Shown: positions 1-5,749, counted from the stretch's first letter. The stretch: 9,301 nucleotides of DNA from CAYUIS01 sp964444825 (GCA_964444825.1 CAYUIS010000171.1:1-9301); one strand, 5' to 3'. Made by a program: numbers and translations. Notes: generated by a model from the letters alone, not told the origin.

Positions 1-362
1 AATGGGTAAAGGGGCAGCGAGGTCATGTTACCTAGGCGTTCTACCAGTCTGCCGGAATTGTAGACCAACTCATCCCTTATCAAGCCTGAAACCTTTATCG
101 CGCGTTCTCTGCGCTCGGTGACTCGTTCTTGTTCTTCGCGGGATATTCTCTGTCGTTCAATCGCAAGCGCGATAGGAATACCTGCGATAATGCCAAGCAA
201 AGTAGCAAGCCAGTTTCCTACTGTACCATCCCAGTAATCCTGGCTATTACCCCGATAAATGGAATAACCAATAGCGACTAGGGCGAGTGCCGCAAACACG
301 AGCCAGTACCAATTGCTCTGAATCCATTTCCGTAAAGCTGATGAACCGCTATGCTTTTGCAC
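1..362 (-). CDS. Two-helix membrane protein of unknown function, N-terminal part (runs off the window)
   Basis: I do not recognise this gene. It is an open frame on the minus strand that starts with GTG at 362-360 and is still open at position 1, so only about 120 N-terminal residues are visible. A GAGGAG ribosome-binding site lies 8 nt before the GTG. After a short basic start (VQKHSGSSALRKW) there is one hydrophobic segment at about residues 18-36 (WYWLVFAALALVAIGYSIY). A second lies at about 50-66 (WLATLLGIIAGIPIALAIE). A highly charged stretch rich in Glu and Arg follows (about 67-85) and probably forms a cytoplasmic helix or coiled coil. By hand count 177 of 360 bases are G or C (49%), clearly lower than the genes to the right. 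It lies just beyond a broken tRNA gene, so it may belong to accessory DNA. A weak promoter candidate (TTGAGG, 16 nt, TATCCT) sits at 428-455. Reading frame and start are well supported; the function is unknown. Confidence 0.75.
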   Translation of the reverse strand, partial: MQKHSGSSALRKWIQSNWYWLVFAALALVAIGYSIYRGNSQDYWDGTVGNWLATLLGIIAGIPIALAIERQRISREEQERVTERRERAIKVSGLIRDELVYNSGRLVERLGNMTSLPLYP

Positions 363-505
363 TGTCTTTGCTCCTCAAGCAACGGGTCCAAGGTCTCTTT
401 GTGATGATGAGACAGCGGGCTAACCACAGGATAGATCGACCAGAGATTCCCTCAAAATCGAAAATCTCGCCGGTGAAAGTGCTTCCATTCTATTGTCCTG
501 GATAG

Positions 506-536
506 AAAAACAGCAAATGTCCGTTTGTCGGGGCTG
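506..536 (-). terminator. Weak intrinsic terminator candidate after the tRNA cluster
   Basis: On the minus strand CAG (536-534) and CAAA (527-524) can pair with TTTG (517-514) and CTG (513-511). A run of five T (510-506) follows directly. The stem has a 6-nt one-sided bulge, so it is weak. It is the only hairpin followed by a T tract downstream of the tRNAs and would end the Pro-Gly-Ile transcript. Its first stem bases overlap those used by the fold-back structure at 528-581, so the two folds compete. Confidence 0.3.
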
Positions 537-581
537 GTAAGGCTTCAAAGTACGTTGCCTCACCACTTGGCCACGCCCCAA
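528..581 (-). repeat. Fold-back (inverted repeat) built on the tRNA-Gln fragment
   Basis: Two nested inverted repeats span the fragment. The outer pair is TTGGGGC (581-575) with GCCCCGA (534-528), containing one G-U pair. The inner pair is GGTGAGGC (564-557) with GCCTTACC (543-536), also with one G-U pair. The inner loop is the 13-nt anticodon region (556-544). The sequence that replaces the tRNA 3' half therefore nearly mirrors the 5' half, which fits a template-switch copy. It could also be a chance or selected RNA hairpin. Confidence 0.5.
544..580 (-). pseudogene. 5' half of a tRNA-Gln(UUG) gene, 3' half missing
   Basis: Reading down from 580, the minus strand gives an acceptor 5' strand TGGGGCG, TG, a D arm (GCC, AAGTGGTGA, GGC), an anticodon-stem 5' strand ACGTA and a loop CTTTGAA with anticodon TTG. 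This matches the first half of bacterial tRNA-Gln closely. After the loop the expected stem TACGT, the T arm with TTCGA and the acceptor 3' strand are all absent. I also found no copy of the expected 3' exon between 1 and 543, so a second intron is unlikely within the window. The fragment starts 13 nt after the end of tRNA-Ile, as the next member of the same cluster would. It is most likely a tRNA gene broken by deletion, insertion or template switching at the anticodon loop. The following sequence pairs with it (see the fold-back entry). Confidence 0.6.
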
Positions 582-593
582 AGAAGAAGAAGA

Positions 594-904
594 TGGGCCC
601 ACCAGGATTCGAACCTGGGACCGACCGGTTATGCATCCCACTACAGCTTTCGCTGCCCCTTTCGAGTTTGTGGGCTGGACTATCCCTTCACCCCGAAGGG
701 TGCCTGCCGTCTAGTCTCTACACCTTCCCTCGCGGGCTTGGCTCGGGATTACCGTATCCAAATCACAGACTTGGGCTTCCCCGAGTTTGACAGGTATCAC
801 CTGGGGGTCTCCCCCCAGGCAGCCCTTGACAAGTTAGCATATCACTTGGACTTAGCTAACCTTGTCCCCTGAGCCGGCTGCTCTGACCGCTGAGCTATGG
901 GCCC
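594..904 (-). tRNA. tRNA-Ile(CAU), interrupted by a group I intron
   Basis: Exons at 904-872 (33 nt) and 633-594 (40 nt) join to a complete 73-nt tRNA. It has acceptor stem GGGCCCA/TGGGCCC with discriminator A, D arm GCTC/GAGC, and anticodon stem GCCGG/CCGGT with loop CTCATAA. The T arm is CCAGG-TTCGAAT-CCTGG. CCA is not encoded. The anticodon is CAU. A paired first base pair (G1-C72) and no GGG/CCC anticodon stem argue against initiator tRNA. The CTCATAA loop and GAGCAG context resemble bacterial tRNA-Ile2, whose C34 is converted to lysidine by TilS to read AUA. Elongator tRNA-Met is the less likely alternative. It lies 20 nt after tRNA-Gly and shares its promoter. Confidence 0.93.
634..871 (-). 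ncRNA. Group I self-splicing intron (IC3-like, 238 nt, no ORF) in tRNA-Ile(CAU)
   Basis: The intron lies between U33 (872) and C34 (633). This choice leaves U at the end of the 5' exon and G as the last intron base (634), as group I introns require. P1: exon AGCCGGCT (879-872) pairs with GGTTAGCT (861-854), with one C-A mismatch and a U-G pair at the splice site. A GAGA-capped 8-bp hairpin is at 819-800. P3: CCTGTC (794-789) with GGCAGG (708-703). P4: CTCGGG (785-780) with CCCGAG (747-742). P5: 774-768 with 764-758. P6a: CCC-GCGA-GGG (736-727). P7: GACTA (716-712) with TAGTC (682-678). P8: CACCC-TTCG-GGGTG (702-689). P9: CAGC-GAAA-GCTG (655-644). The core wording (GGTAATCC-GAGCCAAGCC and GAGACTAGACGG) resembles the small introns of cyanobacterial tRNA-Leu. 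No homing endonuclease frame fits inside. A P10 pairing was not clear. Confidence 0.92.
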
Positions 905-924
905 TAGCTATTCAGTTGTTAACA

Positions 925-995
925 AGCGGGCGGTGGGAATCGAACCCACAACAGCAGCTTGGAAGGCTGGGGCAATACCATTTTGCAACGCCCGC
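925..995 (-). tRNA. tRNA-Gly(UCC)
   Basis: 71 nt. Acceptor stem GCGGGCG/CGCCCGC with discriminator T, D arm GCAA/TTGC with loop AATGGTA, anticodon loop CTTCCAA (anticodon TCC), and T arm GTGGG-TTCGATT-CCCAC. CCA is not encoded. The top pair of the anticodon stem is a C-C mismatch (positions 27/43) over four good pairs, a small oddity that should not prevent function. Second gene of the Pro-Gly-Ile cluster, only 2 nt after tRNA-Pro, so the three are surely processed from one transcript. Confidence 0.95.
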
Positions 996-997
996 AG

Positions 998-1070
998 TCG
1001 GGGCGGCCGGACTTGAACCGGCGACCTCTGCGTCCCAAACGCAGCGCGCTTCCATCTGCGCCACGCCCCG
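998..1070 (-). tRNA. tRNA-Pro(UGG)
   Basis: 73 nt. Acceptor stem CGGGGCG/CGCCCCG, fully paired, with discriminator A. D arm GCGC/GCGC, anticodon stem CTGCG/CGCAG, loop TTTGGGA (anticodon TGG), T arm GCCGG-TTCAAGT-CCGGC. CCA is not encoded. First gene of the tRNA cluster. The promoter at 1084-1112 would start transcription about 7-10 nt before its 5' end. Confidence 0.95.
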
Positions 1071-1083
1071 AAAAGTCGTGCCC

Positions 1084-1112
1084 AGTATACCGCCTTTGCC
1101 CCTTTCCGTCAA
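1084..1112 (-). promoter_or_regulatory. Sigma70-type promoter of the tRNA cluster
   Basis: Minus strand: -35 TTGACG (1112-1107), a spacer of exactly 17 nt, and -10 TATACT (1089-1084). Both boxes differ from consensus by one base. The likely start near 1079 leaves a leader of under 10 nt before tRNA-Pro, usual for stable RNA operons. Confidence 0.8.
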
Positions 1113-1165
1113 GGTTACGGAGGACTTGAGCCAGGGCTATCGTTTTTAGCGCTCCCAGCCCTTGT

Positions 1166-1203
1166 CCTGTCCGGTCAAGGACAGGGTCCTCGTCCCCGAG
1201 GAC
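1166..1203 (-). other. Two abutting hairpins downstream of the TPR/TolB-like gene
   Basis: The 262-nt gap between the stop at 1333 and tRNA-Pro holds the tRNA promoter and this structure. On the minus strand GTCCTCG-GGGA-CGAGGAC (1203-1186) has a 7-bp stem and a GNRA-type loop. It is followed with no gap by CCTGTCC-TTGACC-GGACAGG (1185-1166), another perfect 7-bp stem. Neither is followed by a T run, so they are not classical intrinsic terminators. They could stabilise the mRNA 3' end or assist termination before the tRNA promoter. CCCGAGGACGG of the first hairpin recurs at 1254-1264. Confidence 0.5.
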
Positions 1204-1332
1204 GGCCTTGGGGAAATGGGGCTACAACAGCGGATTCTCGTCGCGCAAGGCACCCCGAGGACGGGGCTCAGAGCGGGGTTAGCCAGATGCGATTGCCCTA
1301 GGGCTTGAGCGAGATTCCGAACTCGCAGGGGG

Positions 1333-3192
1333 TTAGGGCGCCCAGGAGATGCGCTCGTTCGTCCAGTTGGGCAGGTTGGGACCCAGGGTGAGGATCTTGT
1401 GCGGGTCTTGCCCGCCTGGCCCCATCAGGTAGAGGCCCCAATTCCCGTCTCGATTGGAGACAAAGGCGATGCCTGAGCCGTTGGGGGCCCACGCTGGCAT
1501 CCCGTCGGAGGCCGGATCGTCGGTCAGCAGCGAGATACCTCCTCTGATGGGGAGCAGATAGATATCCCAGTTGCCGGTGACGTCCGACATATAGACCAAA
1601 GACTCGCCGCCGGGGTGCCAATTCAGGCCGATGTCGTTGATGCTGGCCGTGAGCCGGTTGGGCGGCTGGTCGTCGTCGGGGTTGTCGGCGAATATGCCAC
1701 ACATACCGCTGGCTTCGCAGCCGGTCCAGGCCAGCAGGCCGGTCGGTCCCCACACCGGTCCCTTTCCCTCGGCGTGGAGGGATGGCTCAACCGATCCATC
1801 CGTCGGACCGATATAGATCTGCCACGTCCCACCGGCGTCCTGTGCGGCGTAGGCCATGCGGTTGCCATCGGGCGAGAAGGTAGGCCAGGCCGCACCAGCG
1901 TCTACCGCCAATTGTCGGGGTGCTGCCTGCCCCGGCGATAGCAGCGAGATGCCGGGGGAGAGCAGGTTGCGGTATCCTAACGTCCCCGTACCCCAGATCC
2001 AACAGGGTTGGTCCGCACCGCTGGCCAGCCTGACCAGGTGCCCGTCAGCGTACAGCGTCGATATACCGTACAGACCGGCCTCGGTGTCGTAGGAAGGATA
2101 CGCCAGACGACCTGTGGTAAAGCCAGGCGGTAGTTCCGTCAACGTGATGGGGGACGTGCCGGTGATGGGCGCGATAGGGGTCGGCGTGGCGACCAGGCAG
2201 ATTTCGCTGGCCTCTGCTTGCCTCTGCTCGACCTCGGGGTCGTTCATCAGGCGCAGGGCCTGCCCGTACTGTCTTTCGGCCGGGCACATCTCCCCTTGGT
2301 CGTACCAGGCGTTGGCGTAGGTCAGGTATGCACGGTAGAGCCGCGAGAAGACGTCTTTGTAGTTGGGGGCAGTGGCGTATAGCTCCTTGAACCGCTCGAT
2401 ACACCGATCCCAGTCAACTCCCCAATAGCCCAACGCCGTGATATACTTGACGGCCAGACTTCTCTCTGCCAGCGCTTCCTCGTCCAGGGGGCGCAGCGCC
2501 ACAGCCTGATCGAGGTAAAACACCCCTTCTTCTAGTCGGTCCTCCTCCAGCATAGCCATGCCTGCGTTGTAGAGACCATTGAACAGCATCTCCTCGACCG
2601 TCTCGGCCGCGTAGGTAGCGTCCAGGACGCGCAGTTGGGTCAACACCGCCACGGCCTCCTCCCACTCCTCGGCCTCATAGTGGGCCGTGGCCTTTTGGTA
2701 CAGATCGTCCACGACGATCTCATAGACCTCCACGGTCGGGGTGGGGATGATGGCGATACGAGACTCTGCTTCGGCAATGCCTTGGGAGGCTGTGGGGTGA
2801 TTGGGATTGAGTTTGAGTACGTACTCGAACTCGGCGATGGCGAGCTCGTGTTCCCCTTCGTCGAGGTGTTTTATGCCCAGGCGATAGTGTTCTTCGGCCA
2901 TATCCAGGCGCTGCTGTAACCGGTCGCGTTCCCCCCGATAACGACCCAGGTAGGCTGCTCCCCCGGCGCTCAGCGCCACGAGGACCAGAAAGATCACCGT
3001 CCAAAGGAGAATCACGCCGATCCGAAGCCTGCGTCTCGGTGGGGCTTCGTCCAGCACGACGGCGGCTGCGACCGGCTGCGTCTGCATAGATCGCCGGGCG
3101 CGCATCGGTTGGGTCTCTTCCACCATTATGCCGCAGGTGGGGCATAGGAGGAGGTTATCGGGGATCTCGTTTCCGCAGTCTGGACAGCGCAT
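1333..3192 (-). CDS. Membrane-anchored zinc-ribbon / TPR / TolB-like beta-propeller protein
   Basis: About 619 residues. The N-terminus is a zinc ribbon with two CxxC pairs (C3/C6 and C17/C20). A basic patch (RRRLR) precedes a single transmembrane helix at about 58-82, so the zinc ribbon should face the cytoplasm and the rest lie outside. Residues of about 94 to 330 are TPR-like helical repeats (for example HYRLGIKHLDEGEHELAIAE), broken by a Pro-Thr linker (PTPTVEV). After a second linker (ATPTPIAP) the last 270 residues form a WD40/PD40-type propeller like TolB, seen in repeats such as PTFSPDGNRMAY and PAWAPNGSGIAFVSNRDG. I chose ATG at 3192 because MRCPDCG is the typical start of such zinc ribbons. 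A TTG five codons upstream (3207), preceded by AGGA, is possible. The gene lies 73 nt after rmlA and may have its own promoter. A sensing or scaffold role at the cell surface is inferred only. Confidence 0.88.
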   Translation of the reverse strand: MRCPDCGNEIPDNLLLCPTCGIMVEETQPMRARRSMQTQPVAAAVVLDEAPPRRRLRIGVILLWTVIFLVLVALSAGGAAYLGRYRGERDRLQQRLDMAEEHYRLGIKHLDEGEHELAIAEFEYVLKLNPNHPTASQGIAEAESRIAIIPTPTVEVYEIVVDDLYQKATAHYEAEEWEEAVAVLTQLRVLDATYAAETVEEMLFNGLYNAGMAMLEEDRLEEGVFYLDQAVALRPLDEEALAERSLAVKYITALGYWGVDWDRCIERFKELYATAPNYKDVFSRLYRAYLTYANAWYDQGEMCPAERQYGQALRLMNDPEVEQRQAEASEICLVATPTPIAPITGTSPITLTELPPGFTTGRLAYPSYDTEAGLYGISTLYADGHLVRLASGADQPCWIWGTGTLGYRNLLSPGISLLSPGQAAPRQLAVDAGAAWPTFSPDGNRMAYAAQDAGGTWQIYIGPTDGSVEPSLHAEGKGPVWGPTGLLAWTGCEASGMCGIFADNPDDDQPPNRLTASINDIGLNWHPGGESLVYMSDVTGNWDIYLLPIRGGISLLTDDPASDGMPAWAPNGSGIAFVSNRDGNWGLYLMGPGGQDPHKILTLGPNLPNWTNERISWAP

Positions 3193-3208
3193 GCAGTTTC
3201 TCTTCAAG

Positions 3209-3223
3209 CCGGTCCTAGACCGG
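3209..3223. repeat. Perfect dyad CCGGTC-CTA-GACCGG upstream of the zinc-ribbon/TPR gene
   Basis: A 6-bp perfect inverted repeat with a 3-bp centre lies between the TATAAT box (3238-3243) and the ATG at 3192, just after the expected transcription start. It also covers the AGGA that could serve the alternative TTG start. It could be an operator or an mRNA hairpin. The length is short enough to arise by chance. Confidence 0.4.
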
Positions 3224-3237
3224 TATCAACCGGGCAG

Positions 3238-3243
3238 ATTATA
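3238..3243 (-). promoter_or_regulatory. Consensus -10 box (TATAAT) before the zinc-ribbon/TPR gene
   Basis: An exact TATAAT lies 46 nt before the ATG at 3192, in the gap after rmlA. No good -35 is present at 16-18 nt (GTGGTG-like at best) and there is no extended -10 TG. It is a candidate for separate expression of the downstream gene and may need an activator. Confidence 0.4.
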
Positions 3244-3265
3244 GTCCTTTCTTATCAAAACACCA

Positions 3266-4333
3266 CTACAGGATCCCGACCTGACTGTGATCCCCCAGAG
3301 CCAGTTTGTAGGCCTTGGGCTTGATGGGAGAGCGCACCAGGCTGACGTGGCGTCCGATGAGGCTGTCCTGAATCCGGGCGGGAATGTCGCGTATCTCGCA
3401 GTGCTCCAGGACGATGGCCCTTTCGATCTCGCTGTTCTCGACAGTGACGTCGTGGTAGATCGACGTGAATGGGCCGACGTAGGAATTGATGATGCGGGTT
3501 CGCTCACCGATGATGGTTGGGCCGCGTACGACGCTGTTGATGATCTCGGCGCCGTTCTCCAACGTCACCCGGCCGTCTACCTCCGAGTCCCGGTCCACGT
3601 ATCCATCGACCACGGGTGTCAGTTCTTCCAGCACCAGGCCGTTGGCCTCCAGTAGATCCTCCATCTTGCCTGTGTCGATCCACCAACCCCGATGCACGTA
3701 AGGGTAGACCTCATAATCGTGCGCCACCAGCCATTGGATGGCGTCGGTGATCTCCAGTTCACCCCGCCACGATGGTTTGATGTTGTCGACCGCCTCGTGG
3801 ATGTGGTGATCGAACATATAGATGCCGACCAGGGCCAGGTCAGAGATAGGCTCTTTTGGTTTCTCGACCAGTCGTACGATCTGTCCCTTCTCATCCAGCA
3901 GGGCCACGCCGAAATTCTCCGGCTCCGCTACCCGCGTGAGGACGATCTGGCTGTTCCAATTGCTGGTAGAGAATTGCTCCACCAGCCCGGAAATGCCTCG
4001 CTCGATGACATTGTCGCCCAGGAACATCACGAACCGCTCATCCTCCAAAAAATCCCGGCTCACCTTGACGGCGTGGGCCAATCCCAGGGGTTGGTCCTGG
4101 GGGATGTAGGTGATGTTGACGCCCCAACGGCCGCCGCGACCGACGGCCTGTTGGATCTCTTTGGCGGTGTGACCCACGACGATGCCGATATCCGTGATGT
4201 TGGCATCTCGAATAGCCTCGATGACGCGAAACAGAACGGGCTTGTTGGCCACCGGTATCAGTTGTTTGGCGCTGGTGTATGTCAGCGGGCGAAGGCGCGT
4301 ACCTTTGCCGCCGCTCAAGATCAGTCCCTTCAT
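3266..4333 (-). CDS. rmlA: Glucose-1-phosphate thymidylyltransferase, long form
   Basis: 355 residues. It makes dTDP-glucose and pyrophosphate from dTTP and glucose-1-phosphate in the cytoplasm, the first step to dTDP-rhamnose and related sugars. The N-terminal nucleotidyltransferase domain (about 1-240) shows the signature GGKGTRLRPLT at 8-18, the AKQLIP lysine at 23, a PLGLAHA loop at 82-88 and the metal-site segment FLGDN at 104-108. VEKPKEP and GWWIDTG follow. The last 110 residues are hexapeptide-like repeats with many I/V positions (left-handed beta helix), which marks the long RmlA form rather than the 290-residue short one. ATG at 4333 follows the kinase stop by 5 nt, with GGGAGGG upstream inside the end of that gene, so the two are probably co-translated. 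The partner genes rmlB, rmlC and rmlD are not in the window. Another NDP-sugar specificity cannot be excluded by eye. Confidence 0.92.
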   Translation of the reverse strand: MKGLILSGGKGTRLRPLTYTSAKQLIPVANKPVLFRVIEAIRDANITDIGIVVGHTAKEIQQAVGRGGRWGVNITYIPQDQPLGLAHAVKVSRDFLEDERFVMFLGDNVIERGISGLVEQFSTSNWNSQIVLTRVAEPENFGVALLDEKGQIVRLVEKPKEPISDLALVGIYMFDHHIHEAVDNIKPSWRGELEITDAIQWLVAHDYEVYPYVHRGWWIDTGKMEDLLEANGLVLEELTPVVDGYVDRDSEVDGRVTLENGAEIINSVVRGPTIIGERTRIINSYVGPFTSIYHDVTVENSEIERAIVLEHCEIRDIPARIQDSLIGRHVSLVRSPIKPKAYKLALGDHSQVGIL

Positions 4334-4338
4334 TTGTG

Positions 4339-5016
4339 CTAGTACCCTCCCAAGACTACGCCTCGGGGCGCGTTGTTCAACACGGCCCCTACGATACGTA
4401 CGTGGACTCGCTCGAGGTGCTCTTTGGCCTGTTGGGCGTGCTCCCGTCGAGTCCGGCCGGCGGATACGACCAACAGTACCCCGTCCACCTTGGTGCCCAG
4501 CACGGTGGCATCGGTCACGGCGACGATGGGAGGAGCGCCGAAAAGAACAATGTCCGCCCGGGCCTTGAGGGCGGCGATGACCTGTTCCATCCTGCGCGAG
4601 CCGAGGATGTCAGCCGGGTTGGGCGGCGTTGGTCCGCTGGGCACCAACCAAAGATTGCCCACGCCGACGTCCATCAGCGGCGGGTCGTCCATCGTCGTCT
4701 CCTCGACGATCATACTGGTCAGGCCCTGGTCATTGGCGACGCCAAAGATGTCGTGCAATTCGGGGCGACGCAGGTCAGCGTCTACGAGGATGGTGCGCCG
4801 CTCTCCCTGTGCCATCGTGATCGCCAGGTTGGCCAGAACGGTGGATTTACCCTCGTCGGGGCCGGCCGAGGTGACGATCAGGGTCTCGATGGGCTTGTCG
4901 AGCGCGGCAAAGGTCAGGTTCGTCCGCAGTGTGCGATACGCTTCGGCCGCCGGACTGCGGGGATCCGTCAGTGTGATCAAGTTGGGTTCCTTTGTCGTTG
5001 TCACAGTTTGTGTCAT
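4339..5016 (-). CDS. CpsD/CapB-family BY-kinase (polysaccharide co-polymerase kinase) with altered Walker B
   Basis: 225 residues, typical for the separate kinase subunit. EAYRTLRTNL (25-34) is the conserved segment before the P loop. Walker A is SAGPDEGKST (50-59). Walker A' is ILVDAD (76-81) followed by LRRP. Walker B should read hydrophobic-D-x-P-P but here is VLFGAPP: the aspartate is Gly160 (codon GGC). The C-terminus, usually a cluster of tyrosines that are autophosphorylated, has only one tyrosine, the final Y225. In this family the kinase works with a membrane Wzz-type activator, and phosphorylation cycles control polymer export and length. The wzz gene just upstream (20-nt gap) is the natural partner. 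ATG at 5016 has GGGGA about 7 nt upstream. Family membership is clear. Full kinase activity is doubtful given the changed Walker B and single tyrosine. A ParA/MinD-like ATPase is less likely given the context. Confidence 0.9.
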   Translation of the reverse strand: MTQTVTTTKEPNLITLTDPRSPAAEAYRTLRTNLTFAALDKPIETLIVTSAGPDEGKSTVLANLAITMAQGERRTILVDADLRRPELHDIFGVANDQGLTSMIVEETTMDDPPLMDVGVGNLWLVPSGPTPPNPADILGSRRMEQVIAALKARADIVLFGAPPIVAVTDATVLGTKVDGVLLVVSAGRTRREHAQQAKEHLERVHVRIVGAVLNNAPRGVVLGGY

Positions 5017-5036
5017 GATCTGTCCCCATTCCTGGA

Positions 5037-5690
5037 TTAATCAGTGGAGGGTATGGCGCCGACCACGGTCAGGTCTAGTTGGCGTTCCACATCCTGAGGC
5101 GTGCGGACGATGCCTGCCTCAAGCCATTCTAGGAAGAAAATGACCACGCCGGCGATCACCAGCCCAAAGATCCCACCTGCTGCGGTGACGACCTTGGTCT
5201 TGGGCCACGACTGGGTGTACCGAGGCTCGTCCCGCAGGTACGCCCACACGCGATCTTCCTTGAGTTGGCGCTGATTTTGCTGATCGCGCCATTGGATGAG
5301 TAGGTTGGCCCAGGTGCGAGCGATGTCGTTCGCCAGATCGCCATCATAGGCCTCGATCTCGATCTTGATGACCATACGATCTTCTTCGGCAGCGAAGCGG
5401 GCCTTGCTCCGCAACCCCTCCGGCGTCATTGGCAACTGCAGGGCGTCGATCACCTGCTGCGCCCATTGGTCCGAGTCGGCCACGGTCATATAGGTGCGCA
5501 GAAGCATCTTGGCGTATTGAGCCAGCCCCCAATCCGACCGTGCTGGTTCGATGATGACCTCGGCGATGGAGGTATACTCGGGATGCTGGATTTTGCTAAA
5601 GACGAAAGCGCTGCCGGCCGTCAGCACGATGGCGACGATGACGATCCACCAGCGCTTGCGCACGATCTGTACATAGTTCGTAAGTTCCAT
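5037..5690 (-). CDS. Wzz-type chain-length determinant protein (second copy, kinase activator candidate)
   Basis: 217 residues from the ATG at 5690, which has GAGGAG 9 nt upstream. A longer frame up to 5756 exists, but the extra 22 residues lack a ribosome-binding site and overlap the promoter candidate. The protein starts MELTNYVQIVRKRWW, the usual Wzz N-terminus. A first membrane helix follows at about 15-32 and a second at about 170-187 (VVTAAGGIFGLVIAGVVIFFLEW), with a periplasmic or extracellular alpha/beta region of about 135 residues between. The short cytoplasmic tail ends VERQLDLTVVGAIPSTD. This is the CapA/Wzz adaptor layout that pairs with a separate BY-kinase, and the kinase gene follows after 20 nt. 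The role is to set the length of the exported polysaccharide and activate the kinase. Confidence 0.87.
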   Translation of the reverse strand: MELTNYVQIVRKRWWIVIVAIVLTAGSAFVFSKIQHPEYTSIAEVIIEPARSDWGLAQYAKMLLRTYMTVADSDQWAQQVIDALQLPMTPEGLRSKARFAAEEDRMVIKIEIEAYDGDLANDIARTWANLLIQWRDQQNQRQLKEDRVWAYLRDEPRYTQSWPKTKVVTAAGGIFGLVIAGVVIFFLEWLEAGIVRTPQDVERQLDLTVVGAIPSTD

Positions 5691-5720
5691 TTGTCGTGTC
5701 TCCTCTGGGAAGCGCGCGAT

Positions 5721-5749
5721 ATTGTACCACGTCAGTGGGCAATTAACAA
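5721..5749 (-). promoter_or_regulatory. Internal sigma70-type promoter candidate between the two wzz genes
   Basis: Minus strand: TTGTTA (5749-5744), 17-nt spacer, TACAAT (5726-5721). It lies in the 113-nt gap after the first wzz gene, the only large gap in the cluster. Transcription would start near 5714, just before the GAGGAG of the second wzz gene, and would allow separate control of the wzz-kinase-rmlA part. Confidence 0.55.

Noticed and set aside
1..550. Second intron splitting tRNA-Gln
   Set aside because: No 3' exon (loop TTGAA followed by TACGT and a T arm) is present downstream in the window, and the following sequence lacks group I core motifs.
634..871. Archaeal-type (endonuclease-spliced) tRNA intron
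   Set aside because: The insert contains a full group I core with P3, P4, P7 and P8 and sits at 33/34 with U and G at the splice sites; the genome is otherwise bacterial.
525..872. Protein-coding frames across the split tRNA-Ile, including a possible intron-encoded endonuclease
   Set aside because: The frames run on the opposite strand across tRNA exons and intron helices, start without ribosome-binding sites, and show no LAGLIDADG, GIY-YIG or HNH motifs.
1295..1304. 10-bp palindrome GCCCTAGGGC just after the TPR/TolB-like gene
   Set aside because: A short palindrome without a loop; expected by chance in GC-rich DNA and with no second copy seen nearby.
1298..3145. Long alternative frames inside the TPR/TolB-like gene
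   Set aside because: They are rich in Arg, Pro and His as expected for out-of-frame reading of GC-rich DNA and show no domains; the main frame has clear motifs throughout.
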